Source: Phyllobacterium brassicacearum (GTDB lineage Bacteria > Pseudomonadota > Alphaproteobacteria > Rhizobiales > Rhizobiaceae). From it: DNA of 64,000 nt. The stretch spans positions 62,001 to 126,000 of the forward strand of contig NZ_PGGO01000010.1 of NCBI RefSeq assembly GCF_003010955.1. Reading direction: 5' to 3'. Positions 27,104 to 35,444 of the stretch are shown in pieces (position 1 is the stretch's first letter; every line of letters starts with the position of its first letter). Both the position numbers and the translations under genes were made by a program. Under the pieces are notes generated by a model. That model saw nothing but the letters and a program-made list of their open reading frames with translations. It was not told the DNA's origin and did no database searches.

Positions 27104-30100
27104 TTATCTCGGAGGGAATATCGAGGTCGTGGGCGGACGATGGTAGCGACCCGGGAAATTGTACCCGTTGTAGAAAGCCCATAGCCCAACGCCCGTGAGG
27201 CTACGCGTATCGGTATAATCGGAACCTATGACACCAGGGCCCGGATAGGGAGCGTCCGGCGGTTGCCAGGCCGGTTTCGGCGGCGGTCCTTTCAGCATGT
27301 CTTCCAGCGACGTGGTGAAGGATGGCCGCGGAAAACTTGCAGGGGCATTGAAACGATGGTCGTTGGGGGCGGTCACGGCGAAGCCATCCCGCTTTCCTTC
27401 CTTGTTGTAGCCGTCGACCACGGTTTCCAGCGAATTAATGAAGGCTTCGGCGCGTTCCTTCGGAAGTGTATTGAGATAATTGACTACAGAGGGACCGTCG
27501 GTCTGACACCATTTGCGGGCGAATTCGTCGATTCTCGAAGGCATATCCTTCTCATCTGCAATGAGCTCGGCGATTTCGGAACGGATATTGGCGCCTTTCA
27601 GATAGTTTTCCGTATCGGTTTCCCGCTGATTCTCCGCTTTCCAGCTGCCATAGATCATGTTGGCAATCGATGCGACAACCGTGATCCCCAGAGAGACGGG
27701 TGTCACCCATTTCGGCGTTGCAAAGAATGCAACCATCCCGTCGGCCACCGTTTGTACGCCGAATATGGCTGCTTCGGGATATTTTCCTTCCGAGAGGTTG
27801 GAAATTGTATAGGCGGCATCTATCCCGAACCAGCCCTTGAGATAAACGCCGGTCGATTTGGTCCAGAGATCGCGTTCCACCTTGACGAAGTCCGTCAGTT
27901 TGTCGATGCGTCCGCCCTGCATTTTCGGATTTAGCGCTACAGCTGCCTGGCCCAAACCGCCGAGGAATTCGGCGCTATGACGTGCCGTTGCTGTCGAAAA
28001 GGCCAGTCCATAGGCTGTGCCCCAGAAGTCCTTGCTCTGGAACATGGCGTCTACGTGAAAGCCGCCGAGAATAGAGCTGGCAAACCGATAGTTGAAACCG
28101 AAACGCGTGGTCGAATTAAACCCGGCAACCGGGGTCGGGCCGCCGCTGGCCGTTTTGCCCGAGCTTGGACCGCCGGGTACGGGCGCTCCAGACTGGGTCA
28201 CATATCGGGTCGAGTCATTAATCTGATTCATATTGCGCCCGGCAATATCATGAGTCAGATCCAGGCCTGCACGCAGCGACCACCATGGCGTCACGCCGGG
28301 AAGGTCCGGTCGCTCCACCCGTGAATCATTGGCCGAAATATTCACCACCTCGTCGGAACCCATATCGAGTGCGAAACCGAGGCTATCCTGTTTCTTCTTG
28401 TCGCCTTCGGCCTTCGCAAGCGTATCCTTGAGCTCCTTGAAGTTCTCCTGATCGCCAAGTTGGTCCTCATAAGAGGAGACAGCCGCCTGGGCACGCCATA
28501 AGGCACGCCCATCCTCCCGGACGTTGTTCAGGGAATCGTCGAATTTCTTCGCCTGTTCGGGATTGCCTTTTCTGGCCGCTTCCATCGCGCCGGGCTTGTC
28601 GCCTTCACTGACGAGCTTGCCGGGGTTCTGTTCCAAAGCAATAAAGGGCTCCCTTGCCTTGCCGAACGCTTCCACATCACTATAGGTCTTTTCGCGCAGG
28701 CGCCCGACGCCGTCCTTGACTGATCCGCTCAAGCCATTTGCATAGTCGGTCCGCTTCAGGTCCTTCAACTGCGATGCGGTCGCCAACGTCAGAACTGTAC
28801 CGTTGCGTTCCGACACGACCCATTTGAATGCCTTGGTTACGTCATGTATCGGGCGCTCGCCGGTCTTGTAGTCCATATCCTTCACGTCCGGCAGTGCCTG
28901 AGCCAGGGTGAACGACACACTCTTGAGCGCCTTCTCGCCAGGATCGGAGCCCGCGGCCGCTTCATAGGCGGCCGACAGATCGCCCAAAACAGCGACGAAA
29001 GTATTGTCGCTCGTCATCTTCGCATCCTTGCGCGAATGATCGAGGAAAGCCTGATCTCCCTCCAGGAGATCGGAGACATTGCTGGTCGAGTTGGCTGGCA
29101 GCTTTTCTCGGGCCTCGGTACCGAGATCAGTAGCGACCCTGGTCATGGTCAGGTCGGCAGATTGCAGAATTTTGCCGGCGAGCACAGACGAGACACCCGT
29201 CGTCTGTTTTCGCGCCTCGAAGGCTGCCGCAGGAGCGCCGCCCTTTTCGTAGGCAGCCTCGATCAGCCTGGCCGGCTTGTCGACGACCTCTTTCGCAGTC
29301 GCAGCGTCAAGCGCCTTGCGGTAGTTGACATCATCGGGGCCGAAACTTGCCAGCGTGAGGATCCGGCCGGCCACATCGGTCTCGCGTTGCCTGGGATCCT
29401 TGTCCTTCGAAATCTCCGGCAGTTGCCGGGCAGCTTCGTCCGTCACCGCCGCCCATGCCCGTTCCGCCTCGCCTTTGGCTTGTTCCGCCTCTGCGCTCGG
29501 CGAATTGTCGCCGTCCTTGAGTAACAGATCGTCATAGCTCTTCTGCTTGCCTTGGGCCGTCTCAGTCAGGGTTAGTAACTTATCGAAATTCTCCGGCGTA
29601 CGCCCGACAGCCTTCAGTTCACTTTTTAGCGTGCTCGCAGCACTGTCCACGATGCCGTCGAAGCGCACATTGTCAGGCGCACGCGCCTTGATTTCCGCTA
29701 CCGCCGCATCAAGCGCCTTCTGCGGCGCTCCCCCTTCCCTCGTGACATAACGCAGTTCTGCCTCGACAAGTGGCTTCATGCCCTGCCAGGCTTCGTCACG
29801 CATGGCTTGCGCTCCGAACCCTTTCGGCAATTTGTCGATGCCGTTGAGCGCCTTGCGTTGCTGCTCAAACGCATCGGTACGAACCGGATCGAGGATATTG
29901 ATCTTCAAACCGACATCGATGGAATTCTCGTTCGTGATAACCGGATTGGCGCGAAGTAAATCTTTTACACTTGTATTGCTTTCCTTCGATATCTGATCGA
30001 GCCGATCACCATTTTCTATTGTGTATTGCGTCTGACCCGTTGGGCTTTTGCCCGGATCAACCGGCCTGGTCGCGCTTTCCTTCAGAATGGCATCAAAACG

Positions 30101-30163
30101 GGCCTGAATATCTAATGATGTCCGCCACGCTCTGTTGAATATACTGTTGGTACCAAACGACAT
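27104..30163 (-). CDS. Large LysM-domain protein of unknown function, probable flagellar-coregulated export substrate
   Basis: The 1019-residue protein has one LysM domain near residues 45-92 (TQYTIENGDRLDQISKES, then DLLRANPVITNENSIDVG), which would bind peptidoglycan or another GlcNAc polymer. Residues about 95-640 are charged and helical. A Gly/Pro-rich linker near 675-700 leads to a region with two hydrophobic stretches (about 800-842), and the end is Pro-rich. There is no signal peptide and only one cysteine (near residue 886), both common in type III substrates. The gene is monocistronic, sits inside the flagellar locus, and has a degenerate flagellar box 74 nt upstream and an AT-rich leader. 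No known effector or adhesin family was recognised. Confidence 0.85.
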   Translation of the reverse strand: MSFGTNSIFNRAWRTSLDIQARFDAILKESATRPVDPGKSPTGQTQYTIENGDRLDQISKESNTSVKDLLRANPVITNENSIDVGLKINILDPVRTDAFEQQRKALNGIDKLPKGFGAQAMRDEAWQGMKPLVEAELRYVTREGGAPQKALDAAVAEIKARAPDNVRFDGIVDSAASTLKSELKAVGRTPENFDKLLTLTETAQGKQKSYDDLLLKDGDNSPSAEAEQAKGEAERAWAAVTDEAARQLPEISKDKDPRQRETDVAGRILTLASFGPDDVNYRKALDAATAKEVVDKPARLIEAAYEKGGAPAAAFEARKQTTGVSSVLAGKILQSADLTMTRVATDLGTEAREKLPANSTSNVSDLLEGDQAFLDHSRKDAKMTSDNTFVAVLGDLSAAYEAAAGSDPGEKALKSVSFTLAQALPDVKDMDYKTGERPIHDVTKAFKWVVSERNGTVLTLATASQLKDLKRTDYANGLSGSVKDGVGRLREKTYSDVEAFGKAREPFIALEQNPGKLVSEGDKPGAMEAARKGNPEQAKKFDDSLNNVREDGRALWRAQAAVSSYEDQLGDQENFKELKDTLAKAEGDKKKQDSLGFALDMGSDEVVNISANDSRVERPDLPGVTPWWSLRAGLDLTHDIAGRNMNQINDSTRYVTQSGAPVPGGPSSGKTASGGPTPVAGFNSTTRFGFNYRFASSILGGFHVDAMFQSKDFWGTAYGLAFSTATARHSAEFLGGLGQAAVALNPKMQGGRIDKLTDFVKVERDLWTKSTGVYLKGWFGIDAAYTISNLSEGKYPEAAIFGVQTVADGMVAFFATPKWVTPVSLGITVVASIANMIYGSWKAENQRETDTENYLKGANIRSEIAELIADEKDMPSRIDEFARKWCQTDGPSVVNYLNTLPKERAEAFINSLETVVDGYNKEGKRDGFAVTAPNDHRFNAPASFPRPSFTTSLEDMLKGPPPKPAWQPPDAPYPGPGVIGSDYTDTRSLTGVGLWAFYNGYNFPGRYHRPPTTSIFPPR

Positions 30164-30230
30164 GCCACGTCCTCCCTACTGCAACAATCGATGCTATTGC
30201 TCTATCAATTTCTCCATGGATAGTATTCGT

Positions 30231-30247
30231 CAACATCTTGCGCAACT
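30231..30247 (-). promoter_or_regulatory. Degenerate flagellar direct-repeat box upstream of the LysM gene
   Basis: Plus-strand CAACAT-CTTGC-GCAACT, 74 nt from the ATG. The CTTGCGC core is intact, but the hexamers are poor and the distance is longer than at the other units, so this is the weakest of the seven. Confidence 0.35.
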
Positions 30248-30294
30248 ACTATGCAATTCATAAATTATTTCATACATGAAAGAATTCATATGAA

Positions 30295-30308
30295 TTGTAT
30301 CATTACAA
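30295..30308. promoter_or_regulatory. Palindromic operator candidate, copy 1
   Basis: TTGTATCATTACAA, that is TTGTA-N4-TACAA. An identical copy begins 51 bp downstream, close to five helical turns, so two bound dimers would lie on the same DNA face. Confidence 0.5.
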
Positions 30309-30345
30309 ATATAACCAATACAATTCGGTATTTGTTTTTATTATA

Positions 30346-30359
30346 TTGTATCATTACAA
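30346..30359. promoter_or_regulatory. Palindromic operator candidate, copy 2
   Basis: Identical 14-bp sequence to the copy at 30295. Between the two is a further inverted repeat, AATAC-N6-GTATT (30317-30332). The regulator is unknown. Confidence 0.5.
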
Positions 30360-30412
30360 TATCAACAACGAAAAAGGGGGCGGCTCTGCTATAATGGATG
30401 CACCCACCCCTC

Positions 30413-30435
30413 TTGTCTCCAATTTGCATCGCAGC
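30413..30435. promoter_or_regulatory. Shared intergenic element, copy near motA
   Basis: This 23-nt stretch matches 36842-36864 at 20 of 23 positions. Common core ATTTGCA followed by CGCAGC after one variable base. Both copies lie in large divergent intergenic regions. Function unknown. Confidence 0.45.
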
Positions 30436-30490
30436 TTCCATCATCTTCCGGGTGTGATTAACGTGCCCTGACCCTGGCCAACCCTGCAAG

Positions 30491-30507
30491 GTTCACGCAA
30501 GCCGACG
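30491..30507 (+). promoter_or_regulatory. Flagellar direct-repeat box upstream of motA
   Basis: Plus-strand GTTCAC-GCAAG-CCGACG, the complement of the CTTGC-centred box, placed 49 nt before the TTG start. It faces motA in the same sense as the other copies face their genes, which is the main support. Confidence 0.42.
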
Positions 30508-30549
30508 CTGCTAGCCCTGAAACTGCTGGCAAATGTGCAGGAGAGTGTC

Positions 30550-31422
30550 TTGGGTATTCTTGTTGGACTGGTCGTGACGATGGGGTGTCTGCTTGGCGGT
30601 TTTATTGCCATGGGCGGTCACGTTTCCGTTCTCATGCAGCCATGGGAGTTCGTCATTATTGGCGGCTCGGCGCTCGGCACGTTCCTCGTGGCCAATCCAT
30701 TTTCAGCGGTCAAGGATACGGGCCGCGCCTGCATGGAAGCCTTTACCAACAAGATTCCCAAGCAGCGGGACTATTTGGATGTGCTCGGCGTACTCTATGC
30801 CTTGATGCGGGAATTGCGCGCCAAGTCGCGCAACGAGGTTGAGGTCCACATCGACAATCCAACCGAATCCGCAATCTTCCAGACTTTTCCGAGTGTGCTG
30901 AAAAATCACGACCTGACACACTTCATTTGCGATTATTGCCGGCTCATTATCATCGGCAATGCTCGTTCGCACGAGATCGAAGCATTGATGGACGAGGAAA
31001 TCCACACAATCGCCCGCGACAAGCTGAAGCCATATAACGCGATGGTCAGTGTTTCCGAGGGCCTGCCGGCGCTCGGCATTGTCGCGGCGGTCCTTGGGGT
31101 CATCAAGGCCATGGGCGCTCTCAATGAATCGCCGGAGATTCTCGGGCACTTGATCGGCGCAGCGCTCGTCGGCACATTTGCGGGTATTTTTCTTTCCTAC
31201 GGCGTCGTCGGACCGATTGCCACCAAGATCAAGACGACCCGCGAGAAGCAGAACCGCCTTTACATGATCGTCAAGCAGACACTGCTTGCCTACATGAATG
31301 GCGCGTTGCCCCAGATTGCGCTCGAATACGGCCGCAAGACGATCTCCGCCTATGACCGTCCATCGATTGATGTGGTCGAGCAGGAGACACTTACGACCGT
31401 CCCGATGCAACAGGCGGCCTAG
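30550..31422 (+). CDS. motA: Flagellar stator protein MotA
   Basis: MotA is the proton-channel stator subunit that partners MotB. The TTG at 30550 is preferred because AGGAGA lies about 6 nt before it and the resulting 290-residue protein (beginning [13 protein letters not shown]) matches rhizobial MotA length; a GTG at 30535 would add five residues. Four membrane helices are visible, two near residues 1-45 ([20 protein letters not shown]) and two near 165-215 ([20 protein letters not shown]). First gene of motA-fliM-orf-fliN-fliG-flhB-orf. Confidence 0.95.
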   Translation: MGILVGLVVTMGCLLGGFIAMGGHVSVLMQPWEFVIIGGSALGTFLVANPFSAVKDTGRACMEAFTNKIPKQRDYLDVLGVLYALMRELRAKSRNEVEVHIDNPTESAIFQTFPSVLKNHDLTHFICDYCRLIIIGNARSHEIEALMDEEIHTIARDKLKPYNAMVSVSEGLPALGIVAAVLGVIKAMGALNESPEILGHLIGAALVGTFAGIFLSYGVVGPIATKIKTTREKQNRLYMIVKQTLLAYMNGALPQIALEYGRKTISAYDRPSIDVVEQETLTTVPMQQAA

Positions 31423-31427
31423 GACCC

Positions 31428-32366
31428 ATGGACATCGAGGCTGAACAGAAACGACCCGATGCACTGGCCGAGAGTATTCTGCGCGCTGCGGGCATGTCCG
31501 TCGACGATCTCAAATCGCTCGAAACAGTATTCCGGGATCTCGCGGCATCGTTCGGTACCAGAGTGGCAGCGCAGACGGACGTTCCTGTCGGTGCTGAATT
31601 TGTCCGCATCGAATCGCTTGAGAAGGACGACATTGCCGATACTCTGCAGCGGTCCGGTCTTGTCGGACTTGTTTCTGTTGCCAAATGGGGGTCGCGGCTG
31701 CTTCTCATCGCTGATCGCAGCTTCGTCGATTGCGGGATCGAGGCGTTGTTTGGTTCGGGCGCCAGTCACGAGACCGGCGCTGCAAACAGACCGCTCACAG
31801 CGGTGGACCTCGGCATTGCCCGTCAGATCTTTGCGGACGTAACAGCATCGCTCGACCACATGTTCGCCGGTGGAACCGATTCCCTGTTTCAGATTGGTGA
31901 TCTGGTCGAGGCTGCTTACCTTGCGCCGACGATGATCACCGAAACACGCATGATCTGCTGCTCGATCGTGCTGAAAGCCGCGGGCCGCTCCGGCCAGATC
32001 CGGATCCTGCTGCCGCGTTCCGGTTTTCGCCCCATGCAGGACGCCATTGCGCGCTTGCTGCGTCAGCCGGCACATCATTCCGACCCGGCCTGGGCCAAGA
32101 GACTTCGCCTCGAAGTCAGCCGGGCCAGGATTGATATCGAGGCCTATCTGCAGCAAGGGTCGATGACGCTTGAACAAATCGCGCTATTGAAGCCGGGACA
32201 GGTTCTCCATTTACCCAAGGACGCCATCGATCAGGTTCGTTTGCGCAGTGGCAGGCAATCGCTTTTCAAATGCCGTCTTGGCAAGACCGGCAGCGCATTT
32301 ACCGTGCGGATCACCGATCCGATCAATGAAGAGGAGGATCTGCTCGATGAACTTGCAGCTGGTTAA
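31428..32366 (+). CDS. fliM: Flagellar switch protein FliM
   Basis: FliM is the middle C-ring component that receives CheY-P. The 312-residue protein has the CheC-like middle domain (around residues 60-225, with VGLVSVAKWGSRLLLIADRS) and a C-terminal SpoA domain (about 230-305, VSRARIDIEAYLQQGSMTLE and LKPGQVLHLP). The usual N-terminal CheY-binding EIDALL motif is not apparent, the N terminus instead being DALAESILRAAGMSVDDLK. It starts 5 nt after motA. Confidence 0.92.
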   Translation: MDIEAEQKRPDALAESILRAAGMSVDDLKSLETVFRDLAASFGTRVAAQTDVPVGAEFVRIESLEKDDIADTLQRSGLVGLVSVAKWGSRLLLIADRSFVDCGIEALFGSGASHETGAANRPLTAVDLGIARQIFADVTASLDHMFAGGTDSLFQIGDLVEAAYLAPTMITETRMICCSIVLKAAGRSGQIRILLPRSGFRPMQDAIARLLRQPAHHSDPAWAKRLRLEVSRARIDIEAYLQQGSMTLEQIALLKPGQVLHLPKDAIDQVRLRSGRQSLFKCRLGKTGSAFTVRITDPINEEEDLLDELAAG

Positions 32367-32817
32367 TCTTTTTTCCCTGGCGCTGACCGCTGTGTCGCTG
32401 CTGATCTTTTTTGTGTCCTTTCGCAAAGCCAATCGCCTGATGGCGATGAGCCGCGCTGTGGCGCAGCAGGTGGCTGGATCAGCGGCAAGCCTCGAACAGG
32501 CCCTTTCCGTTCTTCGCACTGAACGAGAAATTTGCCGCGATGAAAGCGTGCGTCTCGAGGCGAGGCTCAAGGATTCCGATCGGGCCCGCTCGGAAATCGC
32601 CCGGGCCATTGATCTGGTCAAACTCGCCAAGGTGGATCTCAAGGCGAATGCGGTGCCGTTTCCGGCACCTGCCCCTGGGTCTGCGCAAGCGATACCAGCT
32701 TTCGTTGCAAAGTCCGCGCCCGTTCCGCCGGTACAAGCCGGTGCTCCGGCAAGAAACGTCCCCGTGTTCGTCAACCGCATCGTTCGCTCTGCCGATGTGG
32801 CAAGCGCCGTTCTTTAG
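32347..32817 (+). CDS. Membrane-anchored coiled-coil protein between fliM and fliN
   Basis: The ATG at 32347 lies 20 nt inside fliM and gives 156 residues: a membrane helix at about 5-24 (LVNLFSLALTAVSLLIFFVS), a helical segment (about 35-100, rich in Arg/Glu/Ala, EQALSVLRTEREICRDESVR), then a Pro/Ala-rich tail. Small membrane coiled-coil proteins at this place occur in other alphaproteobacterial fliM-fliN operons, but I cannot name the role. A link to C-ring placement or export is inference. Confidence 0.8.
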   Translation: MNLQLVNLFSLALTAVSLLIFFVSFRKANRLMAMSRAVAQQVAGSAASLEQALSVLRTEREICRDESVRLEARLKDSDRARSEIARAIDLVKLAKVDLKANAVPFPAPAPGSAQAIPAFVAKSAPVPPVQAGAPARNVPVFVNRIVRSADVASAVL

Positions 32818-32844
32818 AAACTGCTTTTCCGGAGCCCATAGATC

Positions 32845-33198
32845 ATGGCCATCTCAGACAAGAATTCGATCGAAGACGAACTCAACGAAGCTATCGAAGA
32901 CCTGAAACACGACAATCCGCAGCCGGGCCGCAAGGCACAGGGATCGAAGCCGAATATCGACCTGATCATGGGCATTCCCGTCGACGTTCAGGTGGTGCTC
33001 GGCAGTACATCGATGCCCGTTGCAAATCTGATGAAGCTCGGCCGCGGCGCCGTCGTCACAATTGACAAGCAGATCGGCGATCCGGTCGACATCGTTGTCA
33101 ACGGCCGCGTCATCGCACGCGGCGAAGTGATCGTTCTTGAAGATGACAGCTCCCGCTTCGGTGTCAGTTTGACCGAAGTCATCGGCAGCGGCGTCTAA
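32845..33198 (+). CDS. fliN: Flagellar switch protein FliN
   Basis: FliN forms the base of the C ring and docks FliH. The 117 residues consist of an acidic N terminus and one SpoA domain (about 40-115): LIMGIPVDVQVVLGSTSMPV, LMKLGRGAVVTIDKQIGDPV and the closing GRVIARGEVIVLEDDSSRFG. It lies 27 nt after the coiled-coil gene and is followed by a repeat element before fliG. Confidence 0.96.
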   Translation: MAISDKNSIEDELNEAIEDLKHDNPQPGRKAQGSKPNIDLIMGIPVDVQVVLGSTSMPVANLMKLGRGAVVTIDKQIGDPVDIVVNGRVIARGEVIVLEDDSSRFGVSLTEVIGSGV

Positions 33199-33199
33199 A

Positions 33200-33263
33200 G
33201 CAATTGAAGGAAAAGTGGACCGGTTTTCAGTCCGGGATTGCGTGAGACAAAACTCAGACAAAG
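33200..33263. repeat. Interspersed repeat (REP-like), copy between fliN and fliG
   Basis: The segment shares with 61341-61398 the order GGAAAAGTG, CGGTTTT, GTCCGG, ATTGCGT and AAAAC-like blocks. This resembles a short interspersed palindromic element common in Rhizobiales intergenic regions. Here it lies inside an operon, 40 nt before fliG, where it could affect mRNA stability. Confidence 0.65.
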
Positions 33264-33303
33264 ATACCGGCTTTAGCCGCACAACCCTTAGAAGCCAGGC
33301 CGC

Positions 33304-34332
33304 ATGAGCGATCAAGAAACACCTCCAGTTGCAAGCGCCATCAAGGACCTTTCAGGCCCCGAGAAAGTGGCGGCATTGCTCGTGGCAATTGGGCGGCCCT
33401 CCGCTTCACGGCTGCTCAAACATTTCAATGCCGACGATCTGCGTTCGCTCGCCGGGCATGCACGCCGGCTTGAACCAATCACTCCCGGCGATTTCGAAGA
33501 GCTGGTGAAGGAATTCGAGAATGCGTTCGCCGATGGCGCGCCGGTCTCGGAGGCTGGAATTCGCTTCGAGGGCCTCTTGCGCGAGACCCTTTCGGCGGAG
33601 GACGCCAGCGCTGTTATCGAGAACCGCCGCCCGGAACTCCTGATGCAGGAATCCGTATGGGATCAGCTTCCACGCATTCCCGTGGACGTCCTGGAGAACT
33701 ACCTGTCTGCCCAACACCCTCAGGTTACCGCCTATGTGATCTCGCGCTTGCCTTCGGATATTGCGGCAAAGCTCCTGATCCGTTTTGGGCCTTCAGAGCG
33801 TAGCGCCATCATCCAGCGCACCCTGCACATCCGCAAAGTCGGACCGTCGATTGCCGCGATGCTGGAAACAATCCTGCAGCGCGAGGTGACAGGCAAGGAC
33901 AATTCAGGCTCCGAGAAGAGCCATCACGGAACGATCGCCAATATCATCAATCAGCTCGAGAAATCCGAGATCGATGAGTTGCTGGCTGACCTTACCGACC
34001 TCGGTGCCGATGACCTTGCCAAGATCAAGGCCAAACTGTTCACCTTTGAAGATATCGCGCGCATTTCCCAGCGGGCGCGGCTCGTGCTGTTCGACGAAAT
34101 CCAGACCGATGTCGTCACGACGGCCCTGCACGGCTGTGAAGCGCAACTGCAGGAACTCATTCTGCAATCGTTGTCGACCCGCGGCCGCCGCATGGTGGAA
34201 ACCGAGCTCTCCAGCCAGACCAATATGAATGCCAATGCGGTAACGGAAGCACGGCGCACCATCGCACGCACCGCGATCGCGCTGGCCGACCGGGGCGACC
34301 TCAAACTCGAGACCGAAGAGCCTGCTTCGTGA
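33304..34332 (+). CDS. fliG: Flagellar switch protein FliG
   Basis: FliG links the MS ring to the C ring and contacts MotA for torque. The 342-residue protein contains the N-terminal domain (SGPEKVAALLVAIGRPSASR), a middle-domain HPQ motif in YLSAQHPQVTAYVISRL (the family EHPQ here reads QHPQ) and the C-terminal charged torque helix region (VLFDEIQTDVVTTALHGCEA and RGRRMVETELSSQ). The ATG at 33304 follows a GCCGC rather than a strong ribosome site. Confidence 0.95.
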   Translation: MSDQETPPVASAIKDLSGPEKVAALLVAIGRPSASRLLKHFNADDLRSLAGHARRLEPITPGDFEELVKEFENAFADGAPVSEAGIRFEGLLRETLSAEDASAVIENRRPELLMQESVWDQLPRIPVDVLENYLSAQHPQVTAYVISRLPSDIAAKLLIRFGPSERSAIIQRTLHIRKVGPSIAAMLETILQREVTGKDNSGSEKSHHGTIANIINQLEKSEIDELLADLTDLGADDLAKIKAKLFTFEDIARISQRARLVLFDEIQTDVVTTALHGCEAQLQELILQSLSTRGRRMVETELSSQTNMNANAVTEARRTIARTAIALADRGDLKLETEEPAS

Positions 34333-34352
34333 TCCGGAGATTCTGATCGGAC

Positions 34353-35417
34353 ATGTCAGACACCGCTGACAAAGAGAGCAAAACCGAAGAAGCAACTGAG
34401 AAGAAAATCAGTGATGCGATAGAAAAGGGCAATCTGCCCTTCTCCCGCGAGGCCCCGATCCTCGCCTCGATGATCGCTCTCCTTGTTATCCTGATATTCG
34501 TTGTCGTGCCCAGCGGGGCAAAACTTGCAACTTTCCTTTCCGAACTGCTCGACAAGACCGATGACTGGCGGCTCAACAGCGCAGACGATGCCCGGCAATT
34601 GTTCGGGATCATCGGCATGGCTGTCGGCCTGGCACTGCTGCCCGTACTCATCATAATCCCTGGTGCCGGTATTCTCGCGTCGGTCTTGCAGAATGCTCCG
34701 CGGATCGTCTTCGACCGCATCCAGCCGGAAGCGTCGCGCGTTTCGATCATCAAGGGCTGGCAGCGCATATTCGGCTCGTCTGGTCGCGTTGAGTTCCTGA
34801 AAGCCACTTTCAAGTTCGCAGCGGCGAGCACGATCGTTTTCATGATTTTCTTTGAGGACAGCCATTTCTTCGTGGATGCGATCATTACGGAGCCGAACCA
34901 GTTGCCGGAACTTATTCGTTCCCACCTGACACGGCTCCTTGCCTCAGTGGCAATTGCTGTCACCGTGCTTGCCGCATTCGACCTTGCCTGGACACGCATT
35001 CACTGGCGCAGCGAACTCAGGATGACGCGTCAGGAGGTCAAGGACGAGCACAAGCAGGCTGAAGGTGATCCTCTGCTGAAGTCCCGGCTGCGTTCGCTCG
35101 GCCGCGACCGCGCGCGCCAACGCATGATTGCGTCCGTTCCAACGGCCACGCTTATCGTCGCAAATCCGACACACTTCTCGGTTGCTCTCCGCTACGATCC
35201 TGCAAAGGATTCCGCCCCCGTGGTCGTCGCCAAGGGGCAAGATATAATTGCTCTCAAGATCAGAGAGATGGCCGAGGCAAATGAAATACCGATCTTTGAG
35301 AATGTGCAGTTGGCGCGGTCACTCTATAAGCAGGTTCAAGTCAATAATGTGATTGCCCCGGAATTCTACAAGGCGGTCGCTGAACTTATTCAATTCGTTA
35401 ATATGCGTCGTAAATGA
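34353..35417 (+). CDS. flhB: Flagellar export switch protein FlhB
   Basis: FlhB sets substrate specificity of the flagellar type III gate and undergoes autocleavage. The 354-residue protein has four membrane segments (about 33-55, 85-112, 148-168, 193-212) and a cytoplasmic domain with the cleavage site NPTH at 271-274 (ATLIVANPTHFSVALRY). It lies 20 nt after fliG. Confidence 0.97.
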   Translation: MSDTADKESKTEEATEKKISDAIEKGNLPFSREAPILASMIALLVILIFVVVPSGAKLATFLSELLDKTDDWRLNSADDARQLFGIIGMAVGLALLPVLIIIPGAGILASVLQNAPRIVFDRIQPEASRVSIIKGWQRIFGSSGRVEFLKATFKFAAASTIVFMIFFEDSHFFVDAIITEPNQLPELIRSHLTRLLASVAIAVTVLAAFDLAWTRIHWRSELRMTRQEVKDEHKQAEGDPLLKSRLRSLGRDRARQRMIASVPTATLIVANPTHFSVALRYDPAKDSAPVVVAKGQDIIALKIREMAEANEIPIFENVQLARSLYKQVQVNNVIAPEFYKAVAELIQFVNMRRK

Positions 35418-35444
35418 TTGCGCTGCCCGTAATCGGATCAATAT

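Larger units (their letters stand above)
30164..30549. other. AT-rich divergent promoter region between the LysM gene and motA
   Basis: These 386 nt hold no credible gene. They contain two flagellar boxes, one facing each gene, two copies of the palindrome TTGTA-N4-TACAA, an element shared with the vjbR-like promoter region, and a strikingly AT-rich core (about 30255-30375). The composition differs visibly from the flanking genes. Confidence 0.75.

Noticed and set aside
30286-30489. Open frame of 67 codons on the minus strand between the LysM gene and motA
   Set aside because: It spans the AT-rich promoter region with palindromes, has no ribosome site, and the product has no regular domain or signal features.
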